Assembly: GCA_025055755.1 (NCBI GenBank)
Contig: JANWWF010000015.1
Span: 1 to 38,524, forward strand
Reading direction: 5' to 3'
Origin: Candidatus Kapaibacterium sp.
GTDB taxonomy: Bacteria > Bacteroidota > Ignavibacteria > Kapaibacteriales > NICIL-2
DNA: 38,524 nucleotides
Shown here: positions 23,506 through 31,441 of the stretch, one piece after another
How the letters are laid out: the number at the start of each line of letters is the position of its first letter
Numbering within the stretch: position 1 is the first letter of the stretch
Translations under genes and position numbers: made by a program
Notes under the pieces: generated by a model
Databases searched by the model: none
Told to the model about the DNA's origin: nothing
What the model saw: only the letters and a program-made list of their open reading frames with translations

Positions 23506-25868
23506 GTATCGCCCGGATTCCCATTGAGCGGGGTCTCGGTGTCATCCCACCAAAGTTCAAAAGGGCGGTAAGTACGTCCTGCCTCATCTAACTCAAAAGT
23601 GCCAGGATATTCGCGCTCATACGTGATGTTCGGCTGGGTTCCCGCGGCGATGATAACGCTCCGTGCCGGTATCTCGATCATTTCCCCCGTGGGACGGTAA
23701 CGTTCTCCATCCCACATGATGCGCTCAAATACCACTGCCCGGATGTGGCGATAGGGATCGAGCACAAATCGTCGGGGCTCGACACACTCTATCAGTTCGA
23801 TGCCTTCTTCTAACGCTTTGGCAATTTCCTCGTGGTTGAGTCGATAGGCAGGAGCATCTTGCCAGCGTTTGCGGTATGCGAGGCGTACCCCACCCCATAA
23901 GCGGAGTAAAGGAAGAAAATTCGGCGTTTCGCCTTGCTCGGTTGCCCGCTGGCGCTCCCGTGCGATTGCTTCTCCGTGGGCGAAAAATTCTTCAGCGATA
24001 CGGCGTTCTTCTTCATCGAACTGGCTCCAGAACTGCTCTGCACCCCCCTCAGCAATAAGCTGACGGGCGCGAGTGTAGAACCGTTCGACCTGGACCGGAT
24101 AGTACGCCAATGCTTCGGTTGCTGTATCAATGCCCGTCAGCCCTCCTCCGATCACAACCACGGGCATGCGGAGCTGAAGATTAGCGAAAGTGTCACGTTG
24201 CGCTGCGCCTGTTAGCTGAAGAGACATCAGAAAATCTGACGCCATACGCATCCCTCGAGCAAGATTGTTCTCGACGCTGATGATCGTGGGGCGTCCTGCA
24301 CCAGTGCAGAGGGCGACATGGTCGAAGCCGTGTTCCCATGCATCCTCGAGCGTCATAGTGCCGCCAAAGCGGATACCGTCGAGCAGCAGAAAGGTTCGCC
24401 GTCGCTGGAGGATAAGCTGCAAAAGGGTGAGAAAGTTTTTATCCCAGCGTACCGTGATACCATACTCACTGACACCGCCAAAGCCCCGAGGAATGCGCTC
24501 ATCGAGTGATTCGACTATCTCCGCCCAGGAAAAGATGGGCTGTGGAGGAGTCGAGCGGTCGCCGATCCATGAGGTTGGAAGCGGCTCTATTTTCAGTCCG
24601 TCAATGCCCACAACGCCGAAGCCCTCGTTGAGCAGGTACAGCGACAGCGTATATCCTGCCGGTCCCATCCCGACAACAAGCACTTTGCGTCCGTTGTACG
24701 GAAGAGCGTAGGGACGGTCAAGCCGCAAGGGATTCCACCGCGTGAGGAGGTCGTACATCTCTACTCCCCACGGCAGAGCGAGCACGTCGGTCAGCACAGA
24801 GGTTTCAATCTGCGGAATGTTGACCGGTTCTTGCTTTTGGAAGATGCATCCTTTCATGCAGTCGTTGCAGATCCGGTGCCCTGTTCCTGCGCAGAAGGGA
24901 TTGTTGATGGTCACCATCGCCAGGGCAGCAAGGGAGTGTCCCCGAGCTTTGAGGGCATGCATTTCGCTGATGTGTTCATCGAGAGGGCAACCGGTTAGGG
25001 GCACTCCCAGTGGATTGCGTTTATAAGAGCCATCAGGGTTACGAAAGCCCTTCGAGCACGAATCTTTTTGCCGCTCGTGACAAATCATGCAGTAATCAAT
25101 GTGCCCCATGATCTCGCGCAGAGGAGCTCGGGGGTCAGTCAAAGCAAAGCCATCGCGCCGGCGATGGTGCAGACCTCGCCATATCTCAACTCCGTATCCA
25201 TTGAGCGGGATATGCTCTGCCTCGACAAGGTGAGCAAAATCTACTTTGCGTGGTGTCCATGTCAGCTGCCATCCAGCGAAAGATTCCGGGGCAACACTAC
25301 GCCGCACGAGCAGGTACTCTTCGAGCATTGGTAGGAGCGCTGCAGCTTGCTCGGCTGGTATTGGTGCTTGGGACGATCCCTGCTGAGCATGCTGGAGGGC
25401 ACTAATCACTTCCGCCAGTGCTCCTTCTTCGTCGCTGTCCCAGGGGAGGTGGGGAAAGAGAGTCTGGAGTGCGACGTATTGCTGCTGCAAGTATTCCCAC
25501 CGCTCTGGCGAGGTATCAAGCTGCTTGTGGCGAAGTGCTGCACGCTTGAGAAAGTCGCTCCGCATGGCTGCGACACGGCGTTCGTGCTCGATGCGTGCCG
25601 CAAGTGCTTGCCGCTCAGTTTGTATGCCGAAAAGCTCGACCAAGAACTCTTCGACTGCCTCAGCGGCTCGCATAAGGGTTGTGCTTTGGGCAACAGCATC
25701 CATGTCCCCTCGATTGTCCCGAAGAGCCACAAATTGTTGCCATCCGTCGGGGTCAAACGATGCAAAAAAAGCTTCCCATAGCTGATAGAGTTGCCGCAAG
25801 CCACCGGGAGTGTGAAGCTCGTCGTAGGAGAAACTAAAGCCCAGTTGCAGTTCGCGTTGAGTTGTCAT
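23472..25868 (-). CDS. Large Cys-rich FAD/NAD(P) oxidoreductase, GltD-related
   Basis: A 798-residue protein. The first ~250 residues are helical and unassigned. Residues about 255-345 carry a Cys-rich region (DYCMICHERQKDSC, GCPLDEH, NPFCAGTGHRICNDCMKGC), likely ligands of one or two [4Fe-4S] clusters as in the GltD/DPYD-type N-terminal domain. An FAD-binding Rossmann fold follows (KVLVVGMGPAGY, near residue 395). A second, NAD(P)-binding fold contains VVIGGGLTGIDTATEA near 572. SVIIAAGTQPN near the C-terminus is the second FAD motif of this superfamily. These features place it with glutamate-synthase beta-subunit-like oxidoreductases; the electron acceptor and substrate are unknown. No gltB is present. 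It is divergent from the PntA2/DUF1844/NADK trio. ATG 25868 is the only good start and lacks a Shine-Dalgarno sequence. Confidence 0.8.
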   Translation of the reverse strand: MTTQRELQLGFSFSYDELHTPGGLRQLYQLWEAFFASFDPDGWQQFVALRDNRGDMDAVAQSTTLMRAAEAVEEFLVELFGIQTERQALAARIEHERRVAAMRSDFLKRAALRHKQLDTSPERWEYLQQQYVALQTLFPHLPWDSDEEGALAEVISALQHAQQGSSQAPIPAEQAAALLPMLEEYLLVRRSVAPESFAGWQLTWTPRKVDFAHLVEAEHIPLNGYGVEIWRGLHHRRRDGFALTDPRAPLREIMGHIDYCMICHERQKDSCSKGFRNPDGSYKRNPLGVPLTGCPLDEHISEMHALKARGHSLAALAMVTINNPFCAGTGHRICNDCMKGCIFQKQEPVNIPQIETSVLTDVLALPWGVEMYDLLTRWNPLRLDRPYALPYNGRKVLVVGMGPAGYTLSLYLLNEGFGVVGIDGLKIEPLPTSWIGDRSTPPQPIFSWAEIVESLDERIPRGFGGVSEYGITVRWDKNFLTLLQLILQRRRTFLLLDGIRFGGTMTLEDAWEHGFDHVALCTGAGRPTIISVENNLARGMRMASDFLMSLQLTGAAQRDTFANLQLRMPVVVIGGGLTGIDTATEALAYYPVQVERFYTRARQLIAEGGAEQFWSQFDEEERRIAEEFFAHGEAIARERQRATEQGETPNFLPLLRLWGGVRLAYRKRWQDAPAYRLNHEEIAKALEEGIELIECVEPRRFVLDPYRHIRAVVFERIMWDGERYRPTGEMIEIPARSVIIAAGTQPNITYEREYPGTFELDEAGRTYRPFELWWDDTETPLNGNPGDTYSSVASESRP

Positions 25869-26080
25869 GTGTAAGAGTCGAGATCTTCAGATGCCTAAAA
25901 AACGTATAACTGTGCCCGATCGTTTCCGTCCTAAGACCGATGGAGCATAGAGTAGAATTTGCACGTCCAGCTATCGGGTGGGGAAGGAGGCCCAATCGAA
26001 CAATGCCCTCTTGCCAAGAGGAGTGTTGTCCTTAGCGATTCGTAGTTTCGCTTTCGACAAACAGTTGTTGGTGCACTTCG
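25869..26080. promoter_or_regulatory. Divergent control region between the flavoprotein and PntA2-like genes
   Basis: This 212-base gap contains no gene. A minus-strand TACGTTTT at 25906-25899 (7 of 8 positions of a -7 element with the fixed G replaced) lies 31-38 bases before the flavoprotein ATG. A plus-strand TAGTTTCG at 26043-26050 (one mismatch) lies 31-38 bases before the PntA2-like ATG. The hairpin CCTCTT/AAGAGG with a GCC loop spans 26007-26021. Each element alone is weak. Confidence 0.3.
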
Positions 26081-26398
26081 ATGGAGTCGCTCATAACATT
26101 TCTCGGCACGCATATCGAGATGGTGTACGTGCTGATTCTCTCTATCCTGGTTGGGGTGGAGGTTATCTCGAAAGTGCCAACGGTACTCCACACGCCGCTG
26201 ATGTCAGGTGCGAATGCAATTCACGGGGTTGTTCTCATTGGTGCAATTGTGGTGATGGGGTCTGTTTCGCCAGATAACACGCTGGCGATGATACTCGGCT
26301 TTATTGCCGTTGTGCTGGGAACGCTCAATGTTGTCGGTGGGTTTGTTGTGACCGATCGCATGCTGGAGATGTTTCGCTCCTCTGACAAGCGCTCATGA
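26081..26398 (+). CDS. NAD(P) transhydrogenase alpha-2-like membrane subunit (PntA2)
   Basis: A 105-residue membrane protein with three to four hydrophobic helices. It matches the membrane segment of the proton-pumping transhydrogenase alpha subunit, a separate PntA2 gene in many bacteria: VGVEVISKVPTVLHTPLMSGANAIHG, then GFIAVVLGTLNVVGGFVVTDRMLEMF. That enzyme moves hydride between NADH and NADP+ using the proton gradient and needs PntA1 (NAD-binding) and PntB. Neither is present in the window, so the partners must be elsewhere or missing. The stop overlaps the next start as ATGA. No Shine-Dalgarno sequence precedes the ATG. The family assignment is strong; function without partners is uncertain. 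Confidence 0.9.
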   Translation: MESLITFLGTHIEMVYVLILSILVGVEVISKVPTVLHTPLMSGANAIHGVVLIGAIVVMGSVSPDNTLAMILGFIAVVLGTLNVVGGFVVTDRMLEMFRSSDKRS

Positions 26399-26688
26399 GC
26401 AGACGCTACACTTTTAGCGACTTAGTTGGTGTGTTTATCAATCAGGCATTGATTGCGTTGGGGGCAGTACCTGATCCAATTACCAAGCAATCTCGCCAGG
26501 ATTTAGACGCAGCGCAAGCGGCAATCGAATTTCTCGAGATAATCGAAGAGCGAACGCGCGCAGCACGCAGCGAGGAGGAAGAGCAGCTCCTTTTGCAGGC
26601 ACTGACGACACTTCGCCTGCAGTATGTGCAGGCGTTCCAGACCGCTAATCCTGCATCTTCGGCCCCATCGCAGGAACAGCACGCATGA
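26395..26688 (+). CDS. DUF1844 family protein
   Basis: A 97-residue soluble, helical protein. FSDLVGVFINQALIALGAVPDP, then DLDAAQAAIEFLEIIEERTRAARSEEEEQLLLQALTTLRLQYVQAF, follows the DUF1844 pattern of two helices (ALxxLG; Ax2xIxxLxxxxxKT; LxxLRxxYV). The function of the family is unknown. It overlaps both neighbours by four bases (ATGA), so PntA2-like, DUF1844 and NAD kinase are translationally coupled. A role linked to NADP supply is possible but unsupported beyond context. Confidence 0.8.
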   Translation: MSRRYTFSDLVGVFINQALIALGAVPDPITKQSRQDLDAAQAAIEFLEIIEERTRAARSEEEEQLLLQALTTLRLQYVQAFQTANPASSAPSQEQHA

Positions 26689-27572
26689 ACCGAATTGGGC
26701 TTTACGTGAATTTGGGCAAGACTGACGCCTTACGCCGCGTTGTAGAAGCAGTCGAGATTCTCTTGCGCCGTGGTGCGCAAGTATGCGTCGAGCCAGAAGT
26801 CAAAGCACGGATGGTTCCTGCGGTTGCGGTCCATGTAGAAGCGCTCCCACTGGAAGAATTTTCCCGCTTTGCGGACGTGGTCATGTGCTTCGGGGGCGAT
26901 GGGACCATGCTCGCATGTGCTCGGCGCTTGGCCGATAGCGATCTTCCCTTGCTTGGAGTCAACCTGGGGAAGCTGGGTTTCTTGGCAGAATTCCCTGCCG
27001 ATCAATTGGAGACGACCATTGACGACGTCCTCAACGGACGCTACCGCATTGTGGACCGCGCCATGATCGAGACGACAATCGAAGTGGACGATGAACCTAC
27101 GGTCCTCTACGCTCTCAATGAATTTGCGCTGGAAAAGCGCGAGTCTTCTCGCATGATCACAATCCACGCGTGGGTTGATGAGCACTACATTGCGCGCTAT
27201 CGCGCTGATGGGCTACTAGTGACAACACCAACGGGGTCCACTGCCTATGCACTTTCGTGTGGGGGTCCAATTATTGCACCATCAGCAGCTGTGCTTTCAA
27301 TTGTGCCGATTTGTCCCCACATGCTGACACTACGCCCGCTGGTTGTTAGCGATGCAGCAGAAATTACGCTTATGCTCGATGCAGAAAGCCATGCGGCTTC
27401 GCTGGTTGCCGATGGACAGACGGTTGCTCCTTTCGAGCCAGGCATGCGCTGCACCATTCGCCGCTCCTCGTGTACAGCACGCCTTATCAAGCGTACCGAC
27501 ACGACGTACTTCGACGTGCTGCGGCAGAAGCTGCTCTGGAGTGCCGATGCAACAATTCCACGTGTGCGATAG
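26685..27572 (+). CDS. nadK: NAD kinase
   Basis: Phosphorylates NAD to NADP with ATP or polyphosphate. The 295-residue protein shows the family's signature motifs: CFGGDGTMLACARRLA near residue 67, VNLGKLGFLAEF, LNEFALEKRESSRM, the donor-binding LLVTTPTGSTAYALSCGGPII, and PICPHMLTLRPLV. The ATG overlaps the DUF1844 stop (ATGA). The transcript ends four bases before the convergent M16 peptidase stop. Co-expression with a transhydrogenase-like subunit, which moves reducing power onto NADP, is functionally coherent. Confidence 0.95.
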   Translation: MNRIGLYVNLGKTDALRRVVEAVEILLRRGAQVCVEPEVKARMVPAVAVHVEALPLEEFSRFADVVMCFGGDGTMLACARRLADSDLPLLGVNLGKLGFLAEFPADQLETTIDDVLNGRYRIVDRAMIETTIEVDDEPTVLYALNEFALEKRESSRMITIHAWVDEHYIARYRADGLLVTTPTGSTAYALSCGGPIIAPSAAVLSIVPICPHMLTLRPLVVSDAAEITLMLDAESHAASLVADGQTVAPFEPGMRCTIRRSSCTARLIKRTDTTYFDVLRQKLLWSADATIPRVR

Positions 27573-27576
27573 GGCG

Positions 27577-28848
27577 TTAGCCTGTGCACAGCACGCGGGA
27601 CCATGCCTCCGGAGTGCTCAGCTGTGCTGCGACGGTGTGAAGCTGCTCAATTGTGGTGCGCTCTATAGCTGCGACAATAGCATCGAGTGGTTCGAGGGAA
27701 CGTTCTTCCAGCAGCATCCGAGCAATTGCATGCATTCGTGCAGAAAGGCTTTCGGTGCTCATTACCAGTGAGGCTCGCACCTGCTCCCGTGCGCGACGGA
27801 ATTCTGCAGTCGTAGGGGGGATCGTCTGGAGGCGTTCGATTTCTTCGACAATGGCAGCAACCGTAGTGTCCAGTTTGTCTGGACGAGTTCCTGCGTAGAG
27901 CACAAGCTCGCCGCAATCGGAAAAGAGCTGAAGGCTTGAGTACACGGTGTAGGCAAGCCCGCGGCGCTCGCGCAGCCGGCGGTAGAGCCGAGAGCTGACG
28001 CTGTCGCCCAAGAGAACATTCAACATTGCAAGAGCGTGGCGATCGGGACTCTGTGCACCGCTGGTTCGAATGCCGAAGGCACAGTGTACTTGTTGAAATG
28101 ACCGCTGGATGACCTTCTGCTGGGGTGGCAACAGTGGAGGAGATGGCGACACAGCGTGATTGTCAATGCCCTGGGGTATCTGCCATCGCGCAATGATACG
28201 CTCGATACTTTCAACCACGCTGCTGTGCTCGAACGGTCCGCTGACGACAATTGCCGACGAGACACCAGTGTACCACGCGCGGTGAAACGATTCGATGTCC
28301 TCCAGCGTGATACGCTCAACCGTCTCTACGGTGCCGGTAATGGGGTGTGAGAGGGGGTGTGTCCCAAAAAGGAGTGTATCGAGCACATCGCAGACCACTT
28401 CCTCGGGATCGTCGTCGTACGAGCGAATTTCTTCGACGATAATGCGGCGCTCTGTTTGAACATCTCGCTTGGTTAGGCGTGGCGCGTAGACTAATTCGAC
28501 AAGCATATCTGCCAGAGGCTCAAAATGCTCTGCCAATCCGCGGACGTAATACCAGGTCAGCTCTTTCGAGGTGGATGCGTTCATGTATGCCCCGAGAGAT
28601 TCGACGCGGTGTGCGCGTTCCATGCCACTGTAGCGCTGGGAGCGGCGGAAAAGGACATGCTCAACCATGTGCGCAATGCCGGGAATAGTGTCATTGCGAC
28701 TTCCGCACGTAATCCAAATCCCCAAGGCAAAAGACCGCGCATGGGGAACAGTGTCAGTGACGATGCGCATACCATTAGGGAGCACCGTACACTCTGGAGC
28801 ATGAGACACGCTGGGAGTGCGGAATAAGGGAGTAGTGCGCTTGCGCAT
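27577..28848 (-). CDS. M16 family zinc metallopeptidase
   Basis: A 423-residue insulinase/mitochondrial-processing-peptidase-like protease. The inverted zinc motif HMVEH (His60, Glu63, His64) and the third ligand region ERRIIVEEI around residue 140 are intact, so it is predicted active. GAYMNASTSKELTWYYVRGL matches the family's substrate-binding segment. Two M16-type halves are present (N-terminal catalytic to about residue 210, C-terminal inactive). There is no signal peptide, so it is cytoplasmic or perhaps peripheral. It is convergent with nadK (four-base gap) and divergent from the PrsW-type protease gene. Substrate unknown. Confidence 0.9.
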   Translation of the reverse strand: MRKRTTPLFRTPSVSHAPECTVLPNGMRIVTDTVPHARSFALGIWITCGSRNDTIPGIAHMVEHVLFRRSQRYSGMERAHRVESLGAYMNASTSKELTWYYVRGLAEHFEPLADMLVELVYAPRLTKRDVQTERRIIVEEIRSYDDDPEEVVCDVLDTLLFGTHPLSHPITGTVETVERITLEDIESFHRAWYTGVSSAIVVSGPFEHSSVVESIERIIARWQIPQGIDNHAVSPSPPLLPPQQKVIQRSFQQVHCAFGIRTSGAQSPDRHALAMLNVLLGDSVSSRLYRRLRERRGLAYTVYSSLQLFSDCGELVLYAGTRPDKLDTTVAAIVEEIERLQTIPPTTAEFRRAREQVRASLVMSTESLSARMHAIARMLLEERSLEPLDAIVAAIERTTIEQLHTVAAQLSTPEAWSRVLCTG

Positions 28849-28870
28849 AGGGACGAACGTGTAAGAAGTA

Positions 28871-28884
28871 AAAAGCTACCTTTT
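28871..28884. promoter_or_regulatory. Overlapping divergent -7-like elements (M16 peptidase / PrsW)
   Basis: TACCTTTT (plus, 28877-28884) and TAGCTTTT (minus, 28878-28871) each match TAnnTTTG at seven of eight positions. They share the central TA. Start sites about 28864 (minus) and 28891 (plus) would give leaders of about 16 and 38 bases. The pair is suggestive only. Confidence 0.3.
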
Positions 28885-28928
28885 TCAAATTTGCAGAAGT
28901 GCTTTGCTTATTCTGACGAGAATGCAGT

Positions 28929-29621
28929 ATGGAATGGTGGCTTGTTCTGCTGGCAATAGCGCCAGGAGTGACAATTGCAGGGGTGATATGGTGGTTGGAC
29001 CACTACAACCGAGAGCCGCACGATTTGCTTATCGGCTGTTTTCTGTGGGGAGCAGTTGCGACTGTTCCTGTCGGTTTACTCCAGCTGCTACTGTCTTCGC
29101 TTGTACCCTCTGGAGAAAACGATCTGCTTGGTGTTGCAATTCATGCATTCGTGGTTATCGCCCTTTTGGAGGAATTTGCCAAGTACGTCATCGTCCGCAC
29201 GTACGTATTCGGCAGACCGGATTTCGACGAGCCCTACGACGGGATTACCTACACGGTGATGGTGGCAATGGGATTCGCAACGCTGGAAAACGTTGTGTAT
29301 GTGTTCAGCAGCGACAATGACATGCAAGTAGCCGTTGCGCTGCTGCGGATGATAACTGCTGTTCCTGCTCACGGGACCGACGCTGTAGTGATGGGGTACT
29401 TTTTGGGATTAGCGAAGTTTACCTCGCATCGTTGGCGCTACCAAGTAGTAGGGGTAGGGGCAGCAGTGCTCCTCCATGGCCTTTACGATGGATTCTTGTT
29501 CTACGGCGAGCCAACGTTGATGGTGGGAGGAGCTGCGGGGGTTCTTGCACTTTCGGTGTGGTTAAGCGTTCGAGCTATTCGCTTGCATCGGCTACTTTCG
29601 CCGTTTCGCTCACAGGACTGA
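28929..29621 (+). CDS. PrsW family intramembrane metalloprotease
   Basis: A 230-residue membrane protein with about seven hydrophobic segments. It contains the PrsW motifs in order: EEFAKYVIVR in a helix, EPYDGITYTVMVAMGFATLENVVYVF, the AHGTDAVVMGYFLG segment, and LLHGLYDGFLF near the C-terminus. The Glu-Glu and two His-containing helices form the proposed zinc site. PrsW proteases cleave membrane-anchored anti-sigma factors in Bacillus; the target here is unknown and no anti-sigma gene lies nearby. ATG 28929 lacks a clear Shine-Dalgarno sequence. It is divergent from the M16 peptidase and 50 bases upstream of tRNA-Asn. Confidence 0.88.
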   Translation: MEWWLVLLAIAPGVTIAGVIWWLDHYNREPHDLLIGCFLWGAVATVPVGLLQLLLSSLVPSGENDLLGVAIHAFVVIALLEEFAKYVIVRTYVFGRPDFDEPYDGITYTVMVAMGFATLENVVYVFSSDNDMQVAVALLRMITAVPAHGTDAVVMGYFLGLAKFTSHRWRYQVVGVGAAVLLHGLYDGFLFYGEPTLMVGGAAGVLALSVWLSVRAIRLHRLLSPFRSQD

Positions 29622-29653
29622 GAGGCACTATGGAGCAATTGGTTGCGATGCAG

Positions 29654-29661
29654 TATTTTTG
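29654..29661 (+). promoter_or_regulatory. Bacteroidota-type -7 element upstream of tRNA-Asn
   Basis: TATTTTTG, part of the 12-mer TATTTTTGCAGT also found before rpmH, begins 17 bases before the mature tRNA 5' end. Two TTG triplets lie close upstream but not at the usual -33 spacing. Confidence 0.55.
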
Positions 29662-29670
29662 CAGTGCAAT

Positions 29671-29744
29671 TCCGGCGTAGCTCAGCTGGTTAGAGCATCT
29701 GACTGTTAATCAGAGGGTCGCAGGTTCAAGTCCTGCCGCCGGAG
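29671..29744 (+). tRNA. tRNA-Asn (anticodon GTT)
   Basis: A complete 74-base cloverleaf. Acceptor stem TCCGGCG/CGCCGGA with discriminator G at 29744, D-arm GCTC...GAGC, anticodon stem TCTGA/TCAGA with loop CTGTTAA (anticodon GTT), variable region AGGGTCG, and T-arm GCAGG/CCTGC with loop TTCAAGT. CCA is not encoded (GCTT follows), so it must be added. The last 35 bases are shared, in antisense, with the 3' end of the DUF2325 gene. Confidence 0.97.
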
Positions 29745-31398
29745 CTTCGATTCCCAGTTGTGTTCCTGCTTGAGCGATAATCTGCGCGGCGATTTGATTG
29801 GGGTTGTATCCTCCAGGAAGGCGAACGAAGGGCTTACGGTACTGTTTGCACAGGGTTGCAATTTCCGTATAGCTATGGCTTGCCCATCGCACCGCAAGCA
29901 TCACCAGCGCAACTGTTTCTCGTTTGATGTACGGTAAGAATACGTCCAGCGACTCGTGAGGACGAGTGGAAATCCAGATAAGCTCGCGCAGTCCAAGGGC
30001 GCGTTCAATTGCTTGGCGGGTATGCGGACGTTCATCTCCTCCAATGAGGACTGCTACTTTCCCCTGCAAAACGGTACGAACCAGCTGGAGCTCTTCGGAG
30101 GGAGTGATCTCCACTTCCCGCGGCGTACTTAGCTCCTGGCGAGCAAGGTAGCGGTCAATTTCGCGGAGCACAAGACGCATTGCGGGAGAGAGGTATTCGT
30201 CATCGGTGGGAATTTCTTCCACTACTGGTAGAAGGATAGTGCGCAGCTCTACGTTGCTTGGCGGCACACCAAGCCCGATGATAGCATCAATTTCTTGGCG
30301 AATGCGGCGCCAGTGATGCTCTGGGTCCACACTTTCCCGGAGAATGTGCCCCACGTGGTACCGTAGCGTCCGAAGATGCTTTTTGGCTTCCAGCGAGACT
30401 GCTACAGAGGTCTCAGTAGTAGAAGGTGGGGGGATCTCTTGGCGCAGGCGGTCAAGTTCTTCACGCACGTGGGCGATTTGCGTGAAATCTGCCGGATCGC
30501 GGAGCTCCATGTGCCGCGGAATAAACCGCTGGTACGTTCGGGTGTACCATTTCAGCCAGGAAAACACCATGTCTTGATCGGGATCCGGATAGCGCCGCAC
30601 ATCCAATCCTGCTTCCTGCAGGACATTATGCAGCGCCGATTGGATAGTTGCGCTAAGTTCCAAAAGCTGCTCCGCCCACTGGTAGCGGCGACGTGTTTTG
30701 GGAATCATGGGGAGCAGTTCAGCAACATCGCAAAGAGCTTCGTAGCAATCAGCAACGTAGTCGAGCAAACCAGGAGAGCCTTGGTAGTCGAGCATCCACA
30801 GATAACACTCCGGCAGTGCTTTTGCCCGCTGAATCGCCATACGATAATAGCGCGTTTCGGCATCGGAGGGGATTGACCCTCGCAATCGTTCAGCACACCA
30901 TCGGCTGACTTCCGCCTTCAGCTGTGTTCTGGTCGTGAGCAGGTCAATATCAAGCGGCGGCTCCTCGGTAGGTGCTACATCCTGTTCGGTGGCTGGGACA
31001 ATCTGCAGAGAGAAACGCACTTTTTTGCGTGTCGTCTCAGTTTGGTAGGGCTGGTGCGGATCGTCGGCCATCTTTTTGCTCCGGAAATGCGCAATTAGTC
31101 GCTGAAGATCGGCAGGAGTCAGTGTTTGCTCGCTATCTTCTGTATCTTCTTGCTCGGATGACTTCTCATGGGAAACCGAAACATCTTTTCGTAGGGAAGA
31201 GAACTTTGCGTGCTGGGAAGAAAACCTTGCGCTCTCACTCTGCGGAGAATCTTCGCTGGAAAAACGATTGGTTTCTTCATCGTCGGTGCGCAGTATTTCT
31301 GCGCCAAGCGCAACGAGAAGCTCAAGAAAATTTTTGGCGCCAGGATTTGTTTGAATTTCCCGCCGAAGAGAATCAATAAGGCGCTGGATGTGATCCAT
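29710..31398 (-). CDS. Unknown cytosolic protein with C-terminal DUF2325-like domain
   Basis: From ATG 31398 the protein has 562 residues; the frame extends to a TTG at 31428. Residues about 30-130 are acidic and Ser-rich, probably disordered. Residues about 150-440 are helical with no family recognised. Residues about 445-543 (KVAVLIGGDERPHTRQAIERALG, then ALVMLAVRWASHSYTEIATLCKQYRKPFVRLPG) match DUF2325: a Rossmann-like strand with GGDER, a later SH motif, and a KPF strand. There is no signal peptide. The final twelve codons and stop run through the antisense of tRNA-Asn, giving the tell-tale peptide AGLEPATL, so the natural C-terminus may be a read-in to the tRNA. Upstream is an inverted repeat, TGGCA/TGCCA. 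Confidence 0.7.
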   Translation of the reverse strand: MDHIQRLIDSLRREIQTNPGAKNFLELLVALGAEILRTDDEETNRFSSEDSPQSESARFSSQHAKFSSLRKDVSVSHEKSSEQEDTEDSEQTLTPADLQRLIAHFRSKKMADDPHQPYQTETTRKKVRFSLQIVPATEQDVAPTEEPPLDIDLLTTRTQLKAEVSRWCAERLRGSIPSDAETRYYRMAIQRAKALPECYLWMLDYQGSPGLLDYVADCYEALCDVAELLPMIPKTRRRYQWAEQLLELSATIQSALHNVLQEAGLDVRRYPDPDQDMVFSWLKWYTRTYQRFIPRHMELRDPADFTQIAHVREELDRLRQEIPPPSTTETSVAVSLEAKKHLRTLRYHVGHILRESVDPEHHWRRIRQEIDAIIGLGVPPSNVELRTILLPVVEEIPTDDEYLSPAMRLVLREIDRYLARQELSTPREVEITPSEELQLVRTVLQGKVAVLIGGDERPHTRQAIERALGLRELIWISTRPHESLDVFLPYIKRETVALVMLAVRWASHSYTEIATLCKQYRKPFVRLPGGYNPNQIAAQIIAQAGTQLGIEAPAAGLEPATL

Positions 31399-31441
31399 GC
31401 TGCGTTGGGATTGTGAAGCAGAATTCAAGACGAAAATATGC

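Noticed and set aside
29671-29744. Integration (att) site of a mobile element at tRNA-Asn
   Set aside because: No integrase, no repeated tRNA 3' fragment and no change in composition next to the tRNA.
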